This document shows positions 23,357 through 32,374 of a DNA stretch of 64,000 bases, in pieces. Location of the stretch: assembly GCF_029211185.1 (NCBI RefSeq), contig NZ_JARGDO010000010.1, forward strand, positions 62,001 through 126,000, in the 5' to 3' direction. Each line of letters opens with the position of its first letter. Positions within the stretch are counted from its first letter, which is position 1. The stretch comes from Tessaracoccus caeni (GTDB taxonomy: Bacteria > Actinomycetota > Actinomycetes > Propionibacteriales > Propionibacteriaceae). The position numbers were made by a program, and so were the translations under genes. The notes under the pieces were generated by a model that worked only from the letters and a program-made list of their open reading frames with translations, did not search any database and had not been told where the DNA came from.

Positions 23357-25413
23357 GCAGCAGCGCGGCCACGACCACGCCCGCTCAGGCCTCACGGGAG
23401 CGCTCGCCACGTCGCACCGCCGTCGCTCTGGCGATCGCGGCATTCGGTCTCCTTGCGATCATCGTCCCCCCGATCGTCGCCACGCTCCGCATCGGGCCGG
23501 CCGCCTATGAACAGATCTACCTCACCTTCCCTGGCTTCGACGTCGCCGTGCCGACCGCGCTCGGGCAGGGACTCGGCGATCTCGCCGCCATGCTCACCCT
23601 CGGCGCCCTGCTGTACCTCCTGTTCTTCCGTGACGCTCGCGGCAAACAGGCCAAACGGATCGAGCCATGCCTCGAACTCGCCCTGCTGCGTATCGCCTCG
23701 GTCGCCTGGGCGATGGTGTCGGCAGGCATGGTGGTCTTCGAATCGCTCGACAGCAGCGGCATGCCCCTCGCGCGTCTCACGGAGCCGGGCGCATTCGCCT
23801 TCCTCTACGAGACGAGCGCCTTCCCGCGAGCCTGGACGGTGTCGCTGGTCGCCGCCGTCATCACCTCACTCGTCTGCCAGTTCGTCACCCGGTGGACAGG
23901 ACTCCTCATCCCGCTCTGGGTGACCTGCTTCGGCATCCTCGCCCCCGTGGTCGTCGGGCAGATCCTCGTCGGCCCGAATCACGACCTCGGCAGCGACGCC
24001 GGCACCTATCAAACCCTCGCCACCGGAGCAGTCTTCGGCGTCATCCTCATCGCCGCCATCCGCGCCGCGAGCGGCCGCACCCTCGACCCGGTCATCGTCA
24101 CCCGCCTCACCAGCTTCGTGCTCGCGGGCATTGCGCTCATCATCGCCACCGACCTCGTTCTGACCTGGTTCAAGCTTGCCGGATCGAGCCTCCTCGAGTC
24201 CGAGACGGGCTGGCAGATCCTCGCACGCTGGGCATGCCTGGCACTCCTCACCGTCGCCCTGCTCGGCTGGCGCGCGGCCCAGCGCGCAAACCCGGCACAG
24301 CCCGCTGCCCTGCCGCCCGCCATCGCGACCCTAGCGATCACCGGATGGATCGGGATCACCGCGGCGATGACGAGGATCCCGCCACCCCACTACTTCCAGC
24401 CCACCAGCATCTCCCAGGTGTTCCTCGGCTTCGACGTCGACGAGGCACCCTCGATGCTCGTGTGGTTGACGCACTGGCGGCCCAATCTCCTCTTCATCGT
24501 GCTCGCGATCGCCGCCATCGCCGCCTACCTCTGGGCGGTGCGCGTGCTACGCACGCGCGGCGACCGGTGGCCGATCGGCCGCACGGTCTCCTGGATCGGC
24601 GGGTGGTGCGTCATCGTCTTCGCCACGAGCTCGGGCTTCGGCAAGTACTCCGCCCCCGACTTCGGCACGCACATGATCGTGCACATGAGCCTGAACATGC
24701 TCGCCCCGATCCTCCTGGTGATGGGCGGCATCATCACCCTGCTGCTGCGGGCGACCCGCGCAGACCCCACCAGACCAGCAGGCCTGCACCTCTGGATCAC
24801 CTGGATGCTGCACTGGAAGGCGCTCCGCCTCGTCTACAACCCGCTGTTCGTGTTCGTGCTCTTCGTCGGCTCCTACTACGGGCTGTACTTCACCGGGATC
24901 TTCGAAGAGGGCATGCGGTTCCACTGGGCGCACCAGCTCATGAACGTCCACTTCATCATCGCCGGGTACCTCTTCTACGGGCTCGTAATCGGGGTCGACC
25001 GACCGCCGCGCCCCCTCCCGCACATCGGCAAGCTCGGCTTCGTGCTCGCCGCGATGCCGTTCCACGCGTTCTTCGGCGTGATCCTGATGATGGCTGATGG
25101 CGAGTGGATCGCGGAGAACTTCTACCTCTACTTCGGGCTGCCCTGGACAAACCTCCAAGCCTCCCAATACCTCGGCGGCGGCGTCGCCTGGGCTGGCGGC
25201 GAGCTGCCGCTGCTGCTCGTCATCATCGCGCTCGGCATCCAATGGTCGCGGCAGGACGCGAAAGAGGCCCGCCGCAAGGATCGACACCTGGACTCCGGCC
25301 GCGATGAGGAGTTCGACGACTACAACAAGATGCTCGAAACTCTCGCCAATCGACGGCAAGCCGCAGGCCCTGGACGACCCGCGCCCCGGAGCGAAGAGGA
25401 GCCCCAGTCGTGA
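23353..25413 (+). CDS. CopD-CtaG fusion membrane protein
   Basis: A 686-residue protein with about 15 helices. The first half (about 20-340) fits CopD-type copper import/resistance proteins; the second half (about 380-670) fits CtaG (LLLRATRADPTRP, FHWAHQLMNVHFIIAGYLFYG, GELPLLLVIIALGIQW). Its His/Met-rich helices could move copper across the membrane and hand it to oxidase assembly. The fusion is known in Actinobacteria. It overlaps both neighbours by 4 bases, so chaperone, channel and exporter are made together. Whether it imports or exports copper is not shown by the sequence. Confidence 0.9.
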   Translation: MSSSAATTTPAQASRERSPRRTAVALAIAAFGLLAIIVPPIVATLRIGPAAYEQIYLTFPGFDVAVPTALGQGLGDLAAMLTLGALLYLLFFRDARGKQAKRIEPCLELALLRIASVAWAMVSAGMVVFESLDSSGMPLARLTEPGAFAFLYETSAFPRAWTVSLVAAVITSLVCQFVTRWTGLLIPLWVTCFGILAPVVVGQILVGPNHDLGSDAGTYQTLATGAVFGVILIAAIRAASGRTLDPVIVTRLTSFVLAGIALIIATDLVLTWFKLAGSSLLESETGWQILARWACLALLTVALLGWRAAQRANPAQPAALPPAIATLAITGWIGITAAMTRIPPPHYFQPTSISQVFLGFDVDEAPSMLVWLTHWRPNLLFIVLAIAAIAAYLWAVRVLRTRGDRWPIGRTVSWIGGWCVIVFATSSGFGKYSAPDFGTHMIVHMSLNMLAPILLVMGGIITLLLRATRADPTRPAGLHLWITWMLHWKALRLVYNPLFVFVLFVGSYYGLYFTGIFEEGMRFHWAHQLMNVHFIIAGYLFYGLVIGVDRPPRPLPHIGKLGFVLAAMPFHAFFGVILMMADGEWIAENFYLYFGLPWTNLQASQYLGGGVAWAGGELPLLLVIIALGIQWSRQDAKEARRKDRHLDSGRDEEFDDYNKMLETLANRRQAAGPGRPAPRSEEEPQS

Positions 25414-27650
25414 CCCTCGCCCCCGACGTCGTCGAGCCGTTGCAGCTCGACGTCTCAGGCATGACCTGCGCCGCCTGCGCGGGACGCGTCGAGCGCGCCC
25501 TGAACAAGATCGAGGGTGTCACCGCGAGCGTGAACTACGCGACCGAGCGCGCCATCGTCTCTGGCCTCGGCGCCGCTCGCGCGAGCGAAGCACTCGAGCG
25601 CGTCGAGAAAGCCGGCTACGGGGCGCGCATCCACGACGACGCCGACGACGCCTGGTCAAAGCGCGCTACCGAAGTGCGCATCACCTCGCTGCGCAGACGG
25701 CTCATCCTCGCCGCCGTGCTCACCGTGCCGCTCATGGATCTCACGATCGTGCTCGCCCTCGTCCCCGAGTGGCGCTTCCCCGGCTGGGAATGGCTCTGCG
25801 TCGCCCTCGCCGTGCCGATCGTCACCTGGGCGGCCTGGCCGTTCCACAAGGCCACCCTCAGAAACCTCCGCCACGGCGACGTCAGCATGGATACCCTCGT
25901 CTCCCTCGGCATCGCCGCGTCCTTCGGCTGGTCGGTTGTGACGCTGCTACTCGGTATCGAGGGGAGCGGGGCCGGATACTGGCTTGGCATCGGCGCCACT
26001 CCCGAGGGGGCAAACGCCATCTATCTGGACGTCGCCGCCGGCATGACCACCTTTCAGCTCGCCGGCCGCTACTTCGAAACCCGCTCACGCCGCAAAGCCG
26101 GCGACGTGCTCGGCGCTCTCAGCGAGCTTGCCGCCACGCACGTCCGCATCCAGCGCGACGGCACCGAGGAGATCAGGCCCGCCACGGAACTCCGCGTCGA
26201 CGACGTGTTCGTCGTGCTCCCCGGCGAAACTCTCCCCGCCGACGGCACCATCATCGTCGGTAGCGCCGACATCGACGCCAGCATGCTCACCGGCGAACCG
26301 CTCCCCGTCACTGCCTCGAGCGGCGATGCGGTGATCGGCGGCACGATCAGCACCAACGGCCGCCTCGAAGTGCGCACGAGCTCGGTCGGCGCACACACCC
26401 AGCTCGCGCAGATGACCGCCCTCGCCGAACAAGCCCAGGCCCGCAAAGCCCGCGTGCAGACCCTCGTCGACCGCGTCACCCGCTACTTCGTACCCGGAGT
26501 GATCGTTCTCGCCATCCTCGTCACCACTGGGTGGATGCTCGCCGGCCGCTCCTTTGAAGAGGCCTTCGGGATCGGGATCTCCACCCTCATCATTGCCTGC
26601 CCATGCGCCCTCGGGCTCGCCACTCCGACCGCGCTCATGGTCGGCATCGGCCGGGGCGCCAGCCTCGGCATCCTCGTGAAGGGGCAGGACGCGCTCGAGG
26701 CGAGCGGCACGATCACCACCGTGGTGCTCGACAAGACCGGTACCCTCACCACCGGCGAGATGACCGTGCGCAGCATCGCCACCGTTCCCGGCGTCGCCGA
26801 GCACGAGCTGCTACGCGTCGCCGCCTCCGTGGAGCAGGGATCGGAGCACCTCATCGCCCGTGCCATCGTCGCGGCCGCGAAGCAGCAGATCGCCGACCTC
26901 GACCCCGTCAGAGACTTCATCGCCGTGCCCGGCCGGGGCGCCTCCGGCACCGTCGCCGGCGACACCGTCCACATCGGCAGCCTCGCCTACCTGGACGAGC
27001 AGGGCGTCTCGACCGGTGCCGCCCGCGTCTACCTCACCGAGGCCGACGCCACGGAATCGACCGTGTTCGTCTCCCAGGCAGGACGCCTGATCGGGCGCTT
27101 CGGACTCGCCGACACCATCAAGCCGAACGCCCGTGCTGCAATCCAAGCGCTGCAGCAACAGGGCCTCACCACCGTGCTGCTCACCGGCGACTCCCGAACG
27201 GCCGCAGAGGAGATCGCCGACACCCTCGGCATCGACCGCGTCTCCGCAGAAGTGCTGCCCGCCGAGAAAGGCGATGCGATTCGCGAGCTGCAAGCGGCGG
27301 GAGAGCGGGTCGCGATGGTCGGCGACGGCATCAACGACGCCGTCGCCCTCGCCGCCGCCGACCTCGGCCTCGCCGTCGTCTCCGGCACCGACATCGCCCT
27401 CAAATCGGCCGACGTCATCCTCGTTCGGGAAGACCTCGCCGTGATCCCCGAGGCGATCGAGCTCTCCCGTCGCACCCTTCGCACCATCCGCGTGAACCTC
27501 GGCTGGGCGTTCGGCTACAACCTCGCCGCGATCCCGATCGCCGCTGCCGGCTTACTGAATCCCCTCATCGCCGCCGGCGCCATGGCACTCTCCTCGGTGC
27601 TCGTCGTCTTCAACAGCCTTCGGCTGCAGAACTACCGCCGCCGGATATAG
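25410..27650 (+). CDS. copA: Copper-exporting P1B-type ATPase CopA
   Basis: A 746-residue protein. One N-terminal HMA domain (GMTCAAC, Cys20 and Cys23), eight helices, the Cu(I) motif CPC at 397-399, phosphorylation site Asp441 in DKTGT, TGDSRTAAEEIADTLGID hinge and GDGINDAVALAAADLG. The HP motif is conserved weakly (SEHLIARAI, with Leu in place of Pro). It pumps Cu(I) out of the cytoplasm. It overlaps the CopD-CtaG gene by 4 bases. Confidence 0.95.
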   Translation: MTLAPDVVEPLQLDVSGMTCAACAGRVERALNKIEGVTASVNYATERAIVSGLGAARASEALERVEKAGYGARIHDDADDAWSKRATEVRITSLRRRLILAAVLTVPLMDLTIVLALVPEWRFPGWEWLCVALAVPIVTWAAWPFHKATLRNLRHGDVSMDTLVSLGIAASFGWSVVTLLLGIEGSGAGYWLGIGATPEGANAIYLDVAAGMTTFQLAGRYFETRSRRKAGDVLGALSELAATHVRIQRDGTEEIRPATELRVDDVFVVLPGETLPADGTIIVGSADIDASMLTGEPLPVTASSGDAVIGGTISTNGRLEVRTSSVGAHTQLAQMTALAEQAQARKARVQTLVDRVTRYFVPGVIVLAILVTTGWMLAGRSFEEAFGIGISTLIIACPCALGLATPTALMVGIGRGASLGILVKGQDALEASGTITTVVLDKTGTLTTGEMTVRSIATVPGVAEHELLRVAASVEQGSEHLIARAIVAAAKQQIADLDPVRDFIAVPGRGASGTVAGDTVHIGSLAYLDEQGVSTGAARVYLTEADATESTVFVSQAGRLIGRFGLADTIKPNARAAIQALQQQGLTTVLLTGDSRTAAEEIADTLGIDRVSAEVLPAEKGDAIRELQAAGERVAMVGDGINDAVALAAADLGLAVVSGTDIALKSADVILVREDLAVIPEAIELSRRTLRTIRVNLGWAFGYNLAAIPIAAAGLLNPLIAAGAMALSSVLVVFNSLRLQNYRRRI

Positions 27651-27664
27651 ACGGGCTCTCAAAG

Positions 27665-28480
27665 GTGCGACCACCCCAATACGCGCGCTTCGACGTTGCC
27701 CCGATCTCGAAGCGTCGACTGCGCTGGGAGCTCGCGATCGTGCTCGCACTGTCTTTCGGCTACGCGGGCGTGCAGTCGATCATCACGATCCTGCGCCGCC
27801 TCAGCCAGGAGACCGCGCTCGCCTCCCAGACCGCCACCATCAACCGGCCGCTGGCCGAGCAGCCCCTCTTCGACCTCGCCTACCAGCTGCTCGGCTTCGT
27901 GGGGGAACTCGCACCCGTCGCGCTCGTGGCGTATCTGCTCTGGCGCACAGCGGCCCCGCACCTGGGAAACCTCGGCCTCGGACGGCTCCCCGGCAGGGGC
28001 GGCCGGTGGTGGCTGGCAGACACCGGCTGGGGTGTCGTGCTCGCGGCTGCGATCGGGATCCCGGGGCTCGCGTTCTACCTCTTCTCGCGCATCATCGGGA
28101 TCAACGCGAACGTCGTACCGACCGCCCTCGACGCCTACTGGTGGACGGTGCCCGTGCTGATCCTCTCCGCCCTGCGTGCAGCTCTCGGCGAGGAACTCAT
28201 CGTCGTCGCCTACTTCTTCGACCGTATGCGACGCCTCGGGGTCGGCCCGATCTCCACCATCGTCTCAAGCGCACTGCTGCGCGGCAGCTACCACCTCTAC
28301 CAGGGCATCGGCGCATTCATCGGCAACGTGGTCATGGGGCTCCTCTTCGGCTGGGTCTACCACCGCTGGGGGAGGTCGTTGCCGCTCATCGTCGCGCACT
28401 GGCTGCTCAACATCGTCAGCTTCGTCGGCTACCCGCTCGCGCTGCTGCTCTGGCCCACTCTCTTCCAAGTCGCGCCATAG
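27665..28480 (+). CDS. CPBP-family intramembrane protease, copy 1
   Basis: A 271-residue protein; GTG start at 27665, 15 bases after the copA stop. About eight helices. CPBP motif 1 is EE at 176-177 (LGEELIVVAYFFDRM) with Phe-Asp-Arg instead of the usual xxxR; motif 2 RGSYHLYQGIGAF and motif 3 VAHWLLN contain the expected His residues. CPBP proteins include Rce1-like proteases. Co-transcribed with copA; its job in copper handling is unknown. Confidence 0.82.
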   Translation: MRPPQYARFDVAPISKRRLRWELAIVLALSFGYAGVQSIITILRRLSQETALASQTATINRPLAEQPLFDLAYQLLGFVGELAPVALVAYLLWRTAAPHLGNLGLGRLPGRGGRWWLADTGWGVVLAAAIGIPGLAFYLFSRIIGINANVVPTALDAYWWTVPVLILSALRAALGEELIVVAYFFDRMRRLGVGPISTIVSSALLRGSYHLYQGIGAFIGNVVMGLLFGWVYHRWGRSLPLIVAHWLLNIVSFVGYPLALLLWPTLFQVAP

Positions 28481-28488
28481 CAGGCCGA

Positions 28489-29103
28489 CTACCCGTTCAT
28501 GAGCAGCAGCATCGCCGTCATCCCCGCCGCCATCAGGCAGTGGCAGAGCGCGTGCAACCGATCCCCGCGAACCGTCGCCGCGCGGAAGGCCCACCACAGT
28601 GCGATCGCTGCGCTTCCAGCCACAAACACCACGTTGACGACGTCCACCCACACCGGGGTGGTCATCGCCAACATCATCGCCTCATCAGCGGCCTCTCCGT
28701 GGCCGCCACCGTGCTCCCCGCCGCCCATGTCCGCCATGAGCAGCGGCATCGCCGCGATCATCCACACCATCGCGCCAGCGAGCCAGATATGCCCGGCGAG
28801 ATCGACGCGGCGGGCCGGCAACGGCGCCTTCCAGAGCCCCGGCACTAGGGCGAGCGCAAGTACGGTGAAGACCACGATCTGCGCCCAGTTCGACGCCGCC
28901 GGAATCGACATCATCCAGCACATCGCGATCATCCCGGCGCTCATCACCAGGTGCATGAGATGGATCGCCATCGACTCGAGCACCGGGCCGCGCCGCGCGC
29001 CGGGAGGGGGCCGGTGCGCGATGAGGCGCACGAGGCAGTACACCCCGGTGAACGCGAAGACGACGGTGAGAATCAGATTCCACGGGGAAGCCAGCATACC
29101 CAC
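28489..29103 (-). CDS. DUF5134-like His/Met-rich membrane protein
   Basis: A 204-residue protein (GTG at 29103 or ATG at 29097). Six helices. Met/His-rich segments HLMHLVMSAGMIAMCWMM and LLMADMGGGEHGGGHGEAADEAM look like copper-binding patches. The family is common in actinobacterial copper regions. It converges with the CPBP gene and is divergent from 29245, with an operator of the CTACA-N3-TGTAG type between the two starts. Confidence 0.75.
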   Translation of the reverse strand: MGMLASPWNLILTVVFAFTGVYCLVRLIAHRPPPGARRGPVLESMAIHLMHLVMSAGMIAMCWMMSIPAASNWAQIVVFTVLALALVPGLWKAPLPARRVDLAGHIWLAGAMVWMIAAMPLLMADMGGGEHGGGHGEAADEAMMLAMTTPVWVDVVNVVFVAGSAAIALWWAFRAATVRGDRLHALCHCLMAAGMTAMLLLMNG

Positions 29104-29111
29104 GAGCTTAC

Positions 29112-29128
29112 ATCTACATCATGTAGAG
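29112..29128. promoter_or_regulatory. BlaI/CopY-type operator, site C (divergent promoter)
   Basis: ATCTACA-TCA-TGTAGAG, the best of the three copies (arms TCTACA and TGTAGA perfect). It lies 9-15 bases before the minus-strand start and about 115 bases before the plus-strand ATG at 29245, so it can serve both genes. Confidence 0.7.
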
Positions 29129-29244
29129 TACGGGCCAAGGCCCGCATCCCTCGAGGTTCCCCGAACCCGGGGGAGGGGAGGAGACATCCCGGGCGCCCGG
29201 CGCGGCCCAGAACCCCTGCGGCGTCTGCGAAAGGAATACTGACC

Positions 29245-29634
29245 ATGACCGGACTCACCTTCGCCGTCGGCGGCATCCTCACCGCCACCGGCGTCGTCGC
29301 CTACTTCGCGTCCGACGCGAGCAGCATGACCGCACTCATCCCCTCCGCACTCGGCGTGCTCATCCTCGTCGCAGCCGTCATCTCACGCGCGCCGAAAGCC
29401 CGCCGCCACGCGATCCACGCCGCCCTCGCGATCGCCCTCCTCGGCATCGCCGGCACCGCGATGAACGTGATGAAGATCGGGGAACTCTTCGCCGGCACCG
29501 CCGAGCGACCGAACGCCGTGATCGCGAGCACCGTCACCTTCGTCGTGCTCCTCGTATTCCTCGCCGTCGGCATCGCCTCCTTCGTCCGCGCCCGCCGCTA
29601 CCGCGCGCAGCAGCCGACGAACGCCCCCGCCTGA
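29245..29634 (+). CDS. Four-helix membrane protein, unknown
   Basis: A 129-residue protein; the ATG at 29245 follows GAAAGGAATACTGACC. Helices at about 3-20, 30-46, 56-74 and 92-115; a basic tail follows. Family not recognised. Its leader holds operator site C, so it is probably part of the copper regulon and starts an operon with the CPBP, cupredoxin and VKOR genes. Confidence 0.7.
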   Translation: MTGLTFAVGGILTATGVVAYFASDASSMTALIPSALGVLILVAAVISRAPKARRHAIHAALAIALLGIAGTAMNVMKIGELFAGTAERPNAVIASTVTFVVLLVFLAVGIASFVRARRYRAQQPTNAPA

Positions 29635-29655
29635 GCCGCAACCGCAGTTCCCCGC

Positions 29656-30714
29656 ATGTCCAGCCCCGAGTCCGAGCCCCACGCGCCGTCTGCAGTGTCG
29701 CCGTCCTGGGGCTGGGCACGGGGCACGCCGCCGCAGCTGCGCATCATGGAGACCGAACCGCTCGACTACCACAGCCTGCTGCGCGGCACCTCCGCCTACC
29801 GATGGTGGAAACCGCTCGCCCTGCTCCTGCTGTCAGGGGCCTTCTTCGGCATCCTCACCGTGGTAGTCACCGTGGCCGTCATCCCAGTGCTCCTGCTCAC
29901 GGATCCCGACTATCCGGCGCAGGTCGCCGCCGGCACTGCCGCGGCGCTCGACACCCAACGGCCCGTCTCGGTACTCGTGAGCATGGTGTCGATCATCATC
30001 ATGCTCCCGGCGGTGCTGCTCGCGATGCTCGTCCTCGGCATGCGGCCCATCGGCCTGATCTGGTCAGTCGCGGCCCGCATGCGCTGGGGGCTGCTCGGGC
30101 GACTGTTCGTCATCTCCGTGCTCGCGATCGCCGTGATGAACCTCGTCGGTATCGCCGCAGGCGTGCTCCTCGAGCCCGCCACCGACCCTGCAGCGGCTGC
30201 GAACGAGACTGCCTTCGATGCACGCGCCGCGCTGCTATCGATGCTGCTCGTGCTGCTCCTGGTGCCGCTGCAATCCACTGCCGAAGAGATCGTCTTCCGG
30301 GGACTCTTCATGCAGGTGCTGGGAGCCTGGCTCAGAAACCCCTGGTTCGCGATCCTGATCCCCTCGATCGGCTTCGCGTCCCTCCACATCTACGACATCT
30401 GGGGACTCCTCGCCGTCGGGTTGCTTGGCGCAGTATCCGCCTGGCTCACCTGGCGCACCGGCGGCCTCGAGGCAGCGATCGCGATCCACGTCGTCAACAA
30501 CTACGTCGCTTTCGGCATCATGGCGTCGGGCCTCACCGGGGAAACCGCGCAGACCACAGGCGACGGCAGCGCCGCCGGACTGATCGGCCAGATCGCCGGT
30601 CTTGCGCTCTTCGCCTGGCTCACGCTGCGCGTCTTCACACGGGGCGGGTACGGCCGGCAGCGCATCGACCTCATCCAGCACACCTCCGCGCCGAAGGAGC
30701 GGGGAACCCGGTAG
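29656..30714 (+). CDS. CPBP-family intramembrane protease, copy 2
   Basis: A 352-residue protein with about eight helices and an inner N-terminal extension of 45 residues. All CPBP motifs are intact: STAEEIVFRG (Glu210, Glu211, Arg215), FASLHIYD and AIHVVNNYVAF. This makes an active Rce1-like protease more likely here than for the copy at 27665. It starts 21 bases after the preceding gene. Confidence 0.85.
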   Translation: MSSPESEPHAPSAVSPSWGWARGTPPQLRIMETEPLDYHSLLRGTSAYRWWKPLALLLLSGAFFGILTVVVTVAVIPVLLLTDPDYPAQVAAGTAAALDTQRPVSVLVSMVSIIIMLPAVLLAMLVLGMRPIGLIWSVAARMRWGLLGRLFVISVLAIAVMNLVGIAAGVLLEPATDPAAAANETAFDARAALLSMLLVLLLVPLQSTAEEIVFRGLFMQVLGAWLRNPWFAILIPSIGFASLHIYDIWGLLAVGLLGAVSAWLTWRTGGLEAAIAIHVVNNYVAFGIMASGLTGETAQTTGDGSAAGLIGQIAGLALFAWLTLRVFTRGGYGRQRIDLIQHTSAPKERGTR

Positions 30715-30796
30715 AGCGCCGCCGAGTCGACACCGGGAGAGCAGTCCCGCGTCGCACGCCCACACTAACCCAGAAATCGAGAGTAAGAGAGACACC

Positions 30797-31177
30797 ATGG
30801 ACGCCGACACTCGCCGCATCCTCGTGCACGCCCTCGGAGCCGTCCTAACAGTCGGCCTGCTCGGAGGACTCGCCGCCTGTGCCGCCACGAAGCCCGAGGT
30901 CACCCCCTCTGCCGAGGACGCCGCCCCCGCCGTCACGGTACGGGCCTACGACAACGCCTACGACATAGCCGAGGTCGAGGTTGCCGAGGGCGAAGCGGTG
31001 CGCTGGGTGTTCGAGGGACAGAACGAGCACGATGTCGTCGCCCAGGATGCGAGCTTCGTGAGCGATCTCATGCGACAGGGCAGCTTCACCCATGTCTTCG
31101 ACCAGGCCGGCAGCTACGAATACGACTGTTCCATTCACGCGGAGATGAAAGGCGTCGTCAACGTGACGGCCGACTGA
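30797..31177 (+). CDS. Cupredoxin (plastocyanin/azurin-like) lipoprotein
   Basis: A 126-residue protein. Lipobox LAAC (Cys28), so anchored outside. The type 1 copper ligands are visible: His78 (QNEHDVV), Cys111 (YDCSIH), His114 and Met117. It may shuttle electrons between cytochromes or a multicopper oxidase, or store copper. It depends on Lgt, LspA and possibly Lnt, whose genes lie upstream at 11182-13481. Confidence 0.9.
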   Translation: MDADTRRILVHALGAVLTVGLLGGLAACAATKPEVTPSAEDAAPAVTVRAYDNAYDIAEVEVAEGEAVRWVFEGQNEHDVVAQDASFVSDLMRQGSFTHVFDQAGSYEYDCSIHAEMKGVVNVTAD

Positions 31178-31278
31178 CCCGTGCCCAGGATCCCGCATGC
31201 AGAGCGCCTCTGCCCGGCCGCTGCATTCGTATCGAGCAGCCGTCATCCGTTCAGCCTCCCCTGGTGTAGATTCGAACC

Positions 31279-31893
31279 ATGACCACGAGCGCTGAGACAC
31301 CGCTACGCCGACGACGCATCGGCTTCGCCTGGTTCTCGATCGTGGCCGGCATCGTCGGCTGGTTCGCCTCCTTCGAACTGCTCACCGAGTACATCAAGAC
31401 CCTGCAGGAACCCACCCACGCGCCCAACTGCAACATCTCGAAGCTCGTCACCTGCGGGCCGAACATGGACTCCTGGCAGGGTTCCCTCTTCGGGTTCTCC
31501 AACACCATCATCGGCGTCACCGCCTTCACCGCGCCGATCCTCGTCGGGGCCGCGATCCTCGCCGGAGCACACTTCGCCCAATGGTTCTGGCGGCTCTACT
31601 GCCTCGGCCTCCTCGGAGGCATCGTCTTCATCACCTGGCTGCAGTACCAGAGCTTCTACTCTCTCGGCACCCTCTGCCCCTGGTGCATGGTCGTCTGGAC
31701 GGCCATGATCCCGCTCTGGTGGGTCACCGTCGCGAAAGCCGGCGCCGACGGCCTCCTCCTCCCGGGCGACTCCGCCATGCGCGCGCTCAAAGGATTCGCG
31801 TCCTGGGCATGGGTCGCGATCCTCCTCCACTTCGTCATTGTCGCCACCGTCGCGCAGCTCGCCGTCGACTGGCTCTTGGAGTTCCGACTCTGA
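31279..31893 (+). CDS. Vitamin K epoxide reductase (VKOR) family protein
   Basis: A 204-residue protein with five helices. Four redox cysteines: Cys51 and Cys59 in the outer loop (NCNISKLVTCG) and Cys133-Cys136 in CPWC. Bacterial VKOR re-oxidises DsbA using quinone. The DsbA-like protein at 9383 is the likely partner. A half operator TGTAGA (31265-31270) lies just before its ATG. Confidence 0.93.
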   Translation: MTTSAETPLRRRRIGFAWFSIVAGIVGWFASFELLTEYIKTLQEPTHAPNCNISKLVTCGPNMDSWQGSLFGFSNTIIGVTAFTAPILVGAAILAGAHFAQWFWRLYCLGLLGGIVFITWLQYQSFYSLGTLCPWCMVVWTAMIPLWWVTVAKAGADGLLLPGDSAMRALKGFASWAWVAILLHFVIVATVAQLAVDWLLEFRL

Positions 31894-31975
31894 CTCGGCA
31901 ACGCGCGACGAACTCCCAGGCTGCGGCAGTCAACTTCACAGCCAGGGAGCGACCCGGCTGCTTTACGCTGACATC

Positions 31976-32335
31976 ATGAACTGCCCCAGCGATGGAACCA
32001 CCCTGTTGATGAGCGAGCGACAGGGAGTCGAAGTCGACTACTGCCCGCAGTGCCGGGGCATCTGGCTCGACCGGGGCGAGCTAGACAAGATCCTCGAGCG
32101 TATGCAGGCCGAAAGCGACGCGGCGCCAGGCTCGCAGTATGCAGAACCCCGCTATGACGACTACGAGGCACCCCGGTACGACGATCGACGTCGCGACAGT
32201 CATCACGACGACCGCCGACGAGAAGGCCACCACGGTGACCGACGCGGCGGCTACTCCGACGATCGCCAACGCGATCCCCGCTACCGCAAAAAGAAGAGTC
32301 CCTTCGAGTTCCTCGGAGACATCTTCGACTCCTGA
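31976..32335 (+). CDS. TFIIB-type zinc-ribbon protein with Arg/His/Asp-rich tail
   Basis: A 119-residue protein. Residues 1-40 are a zf-TFIIB motif (MNCP, then YCPQCRGIWLDRGELDKI); the first CxxC is reduced to one Cys (NCPSD). Residues 55-105 repeat YDD, RRD and HHD units, a possible metal or nucleic-acid binding tail; the last residues KKKSPFEFLGDIFDS are typical of the family. Function unknown. Confidence 0.8.
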   Translation: MNCPSDGTTLLMSERQGVEVDYCPQCRGIWLDRGELDKILERMQAESDAAPGSQYAEPRYDDYEAPRYDDRRRDSHHDDRRREGHHGDRRGGYSDDRQRDPRYRKKKSPFEFLGDIFDS

Positions 32336-32374
32336 GAGCTTCAGCACAGTCGTAGCTGCAGACGGTAGTCGGCC

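Noticed and set aside
23667-25097. 476-codon frame in the CopD-CtaG gene
   Set aside because: Arg/His/Pro-rich reading of a GC-rich gene in another frame; the overlapping membrane protein is clearly the real one.
31265-31270. Operator before the VKOR gene
   Set aside because: Only one half-site (TGTAGA) is present; the left arm does not match, so it was not listed as a site.
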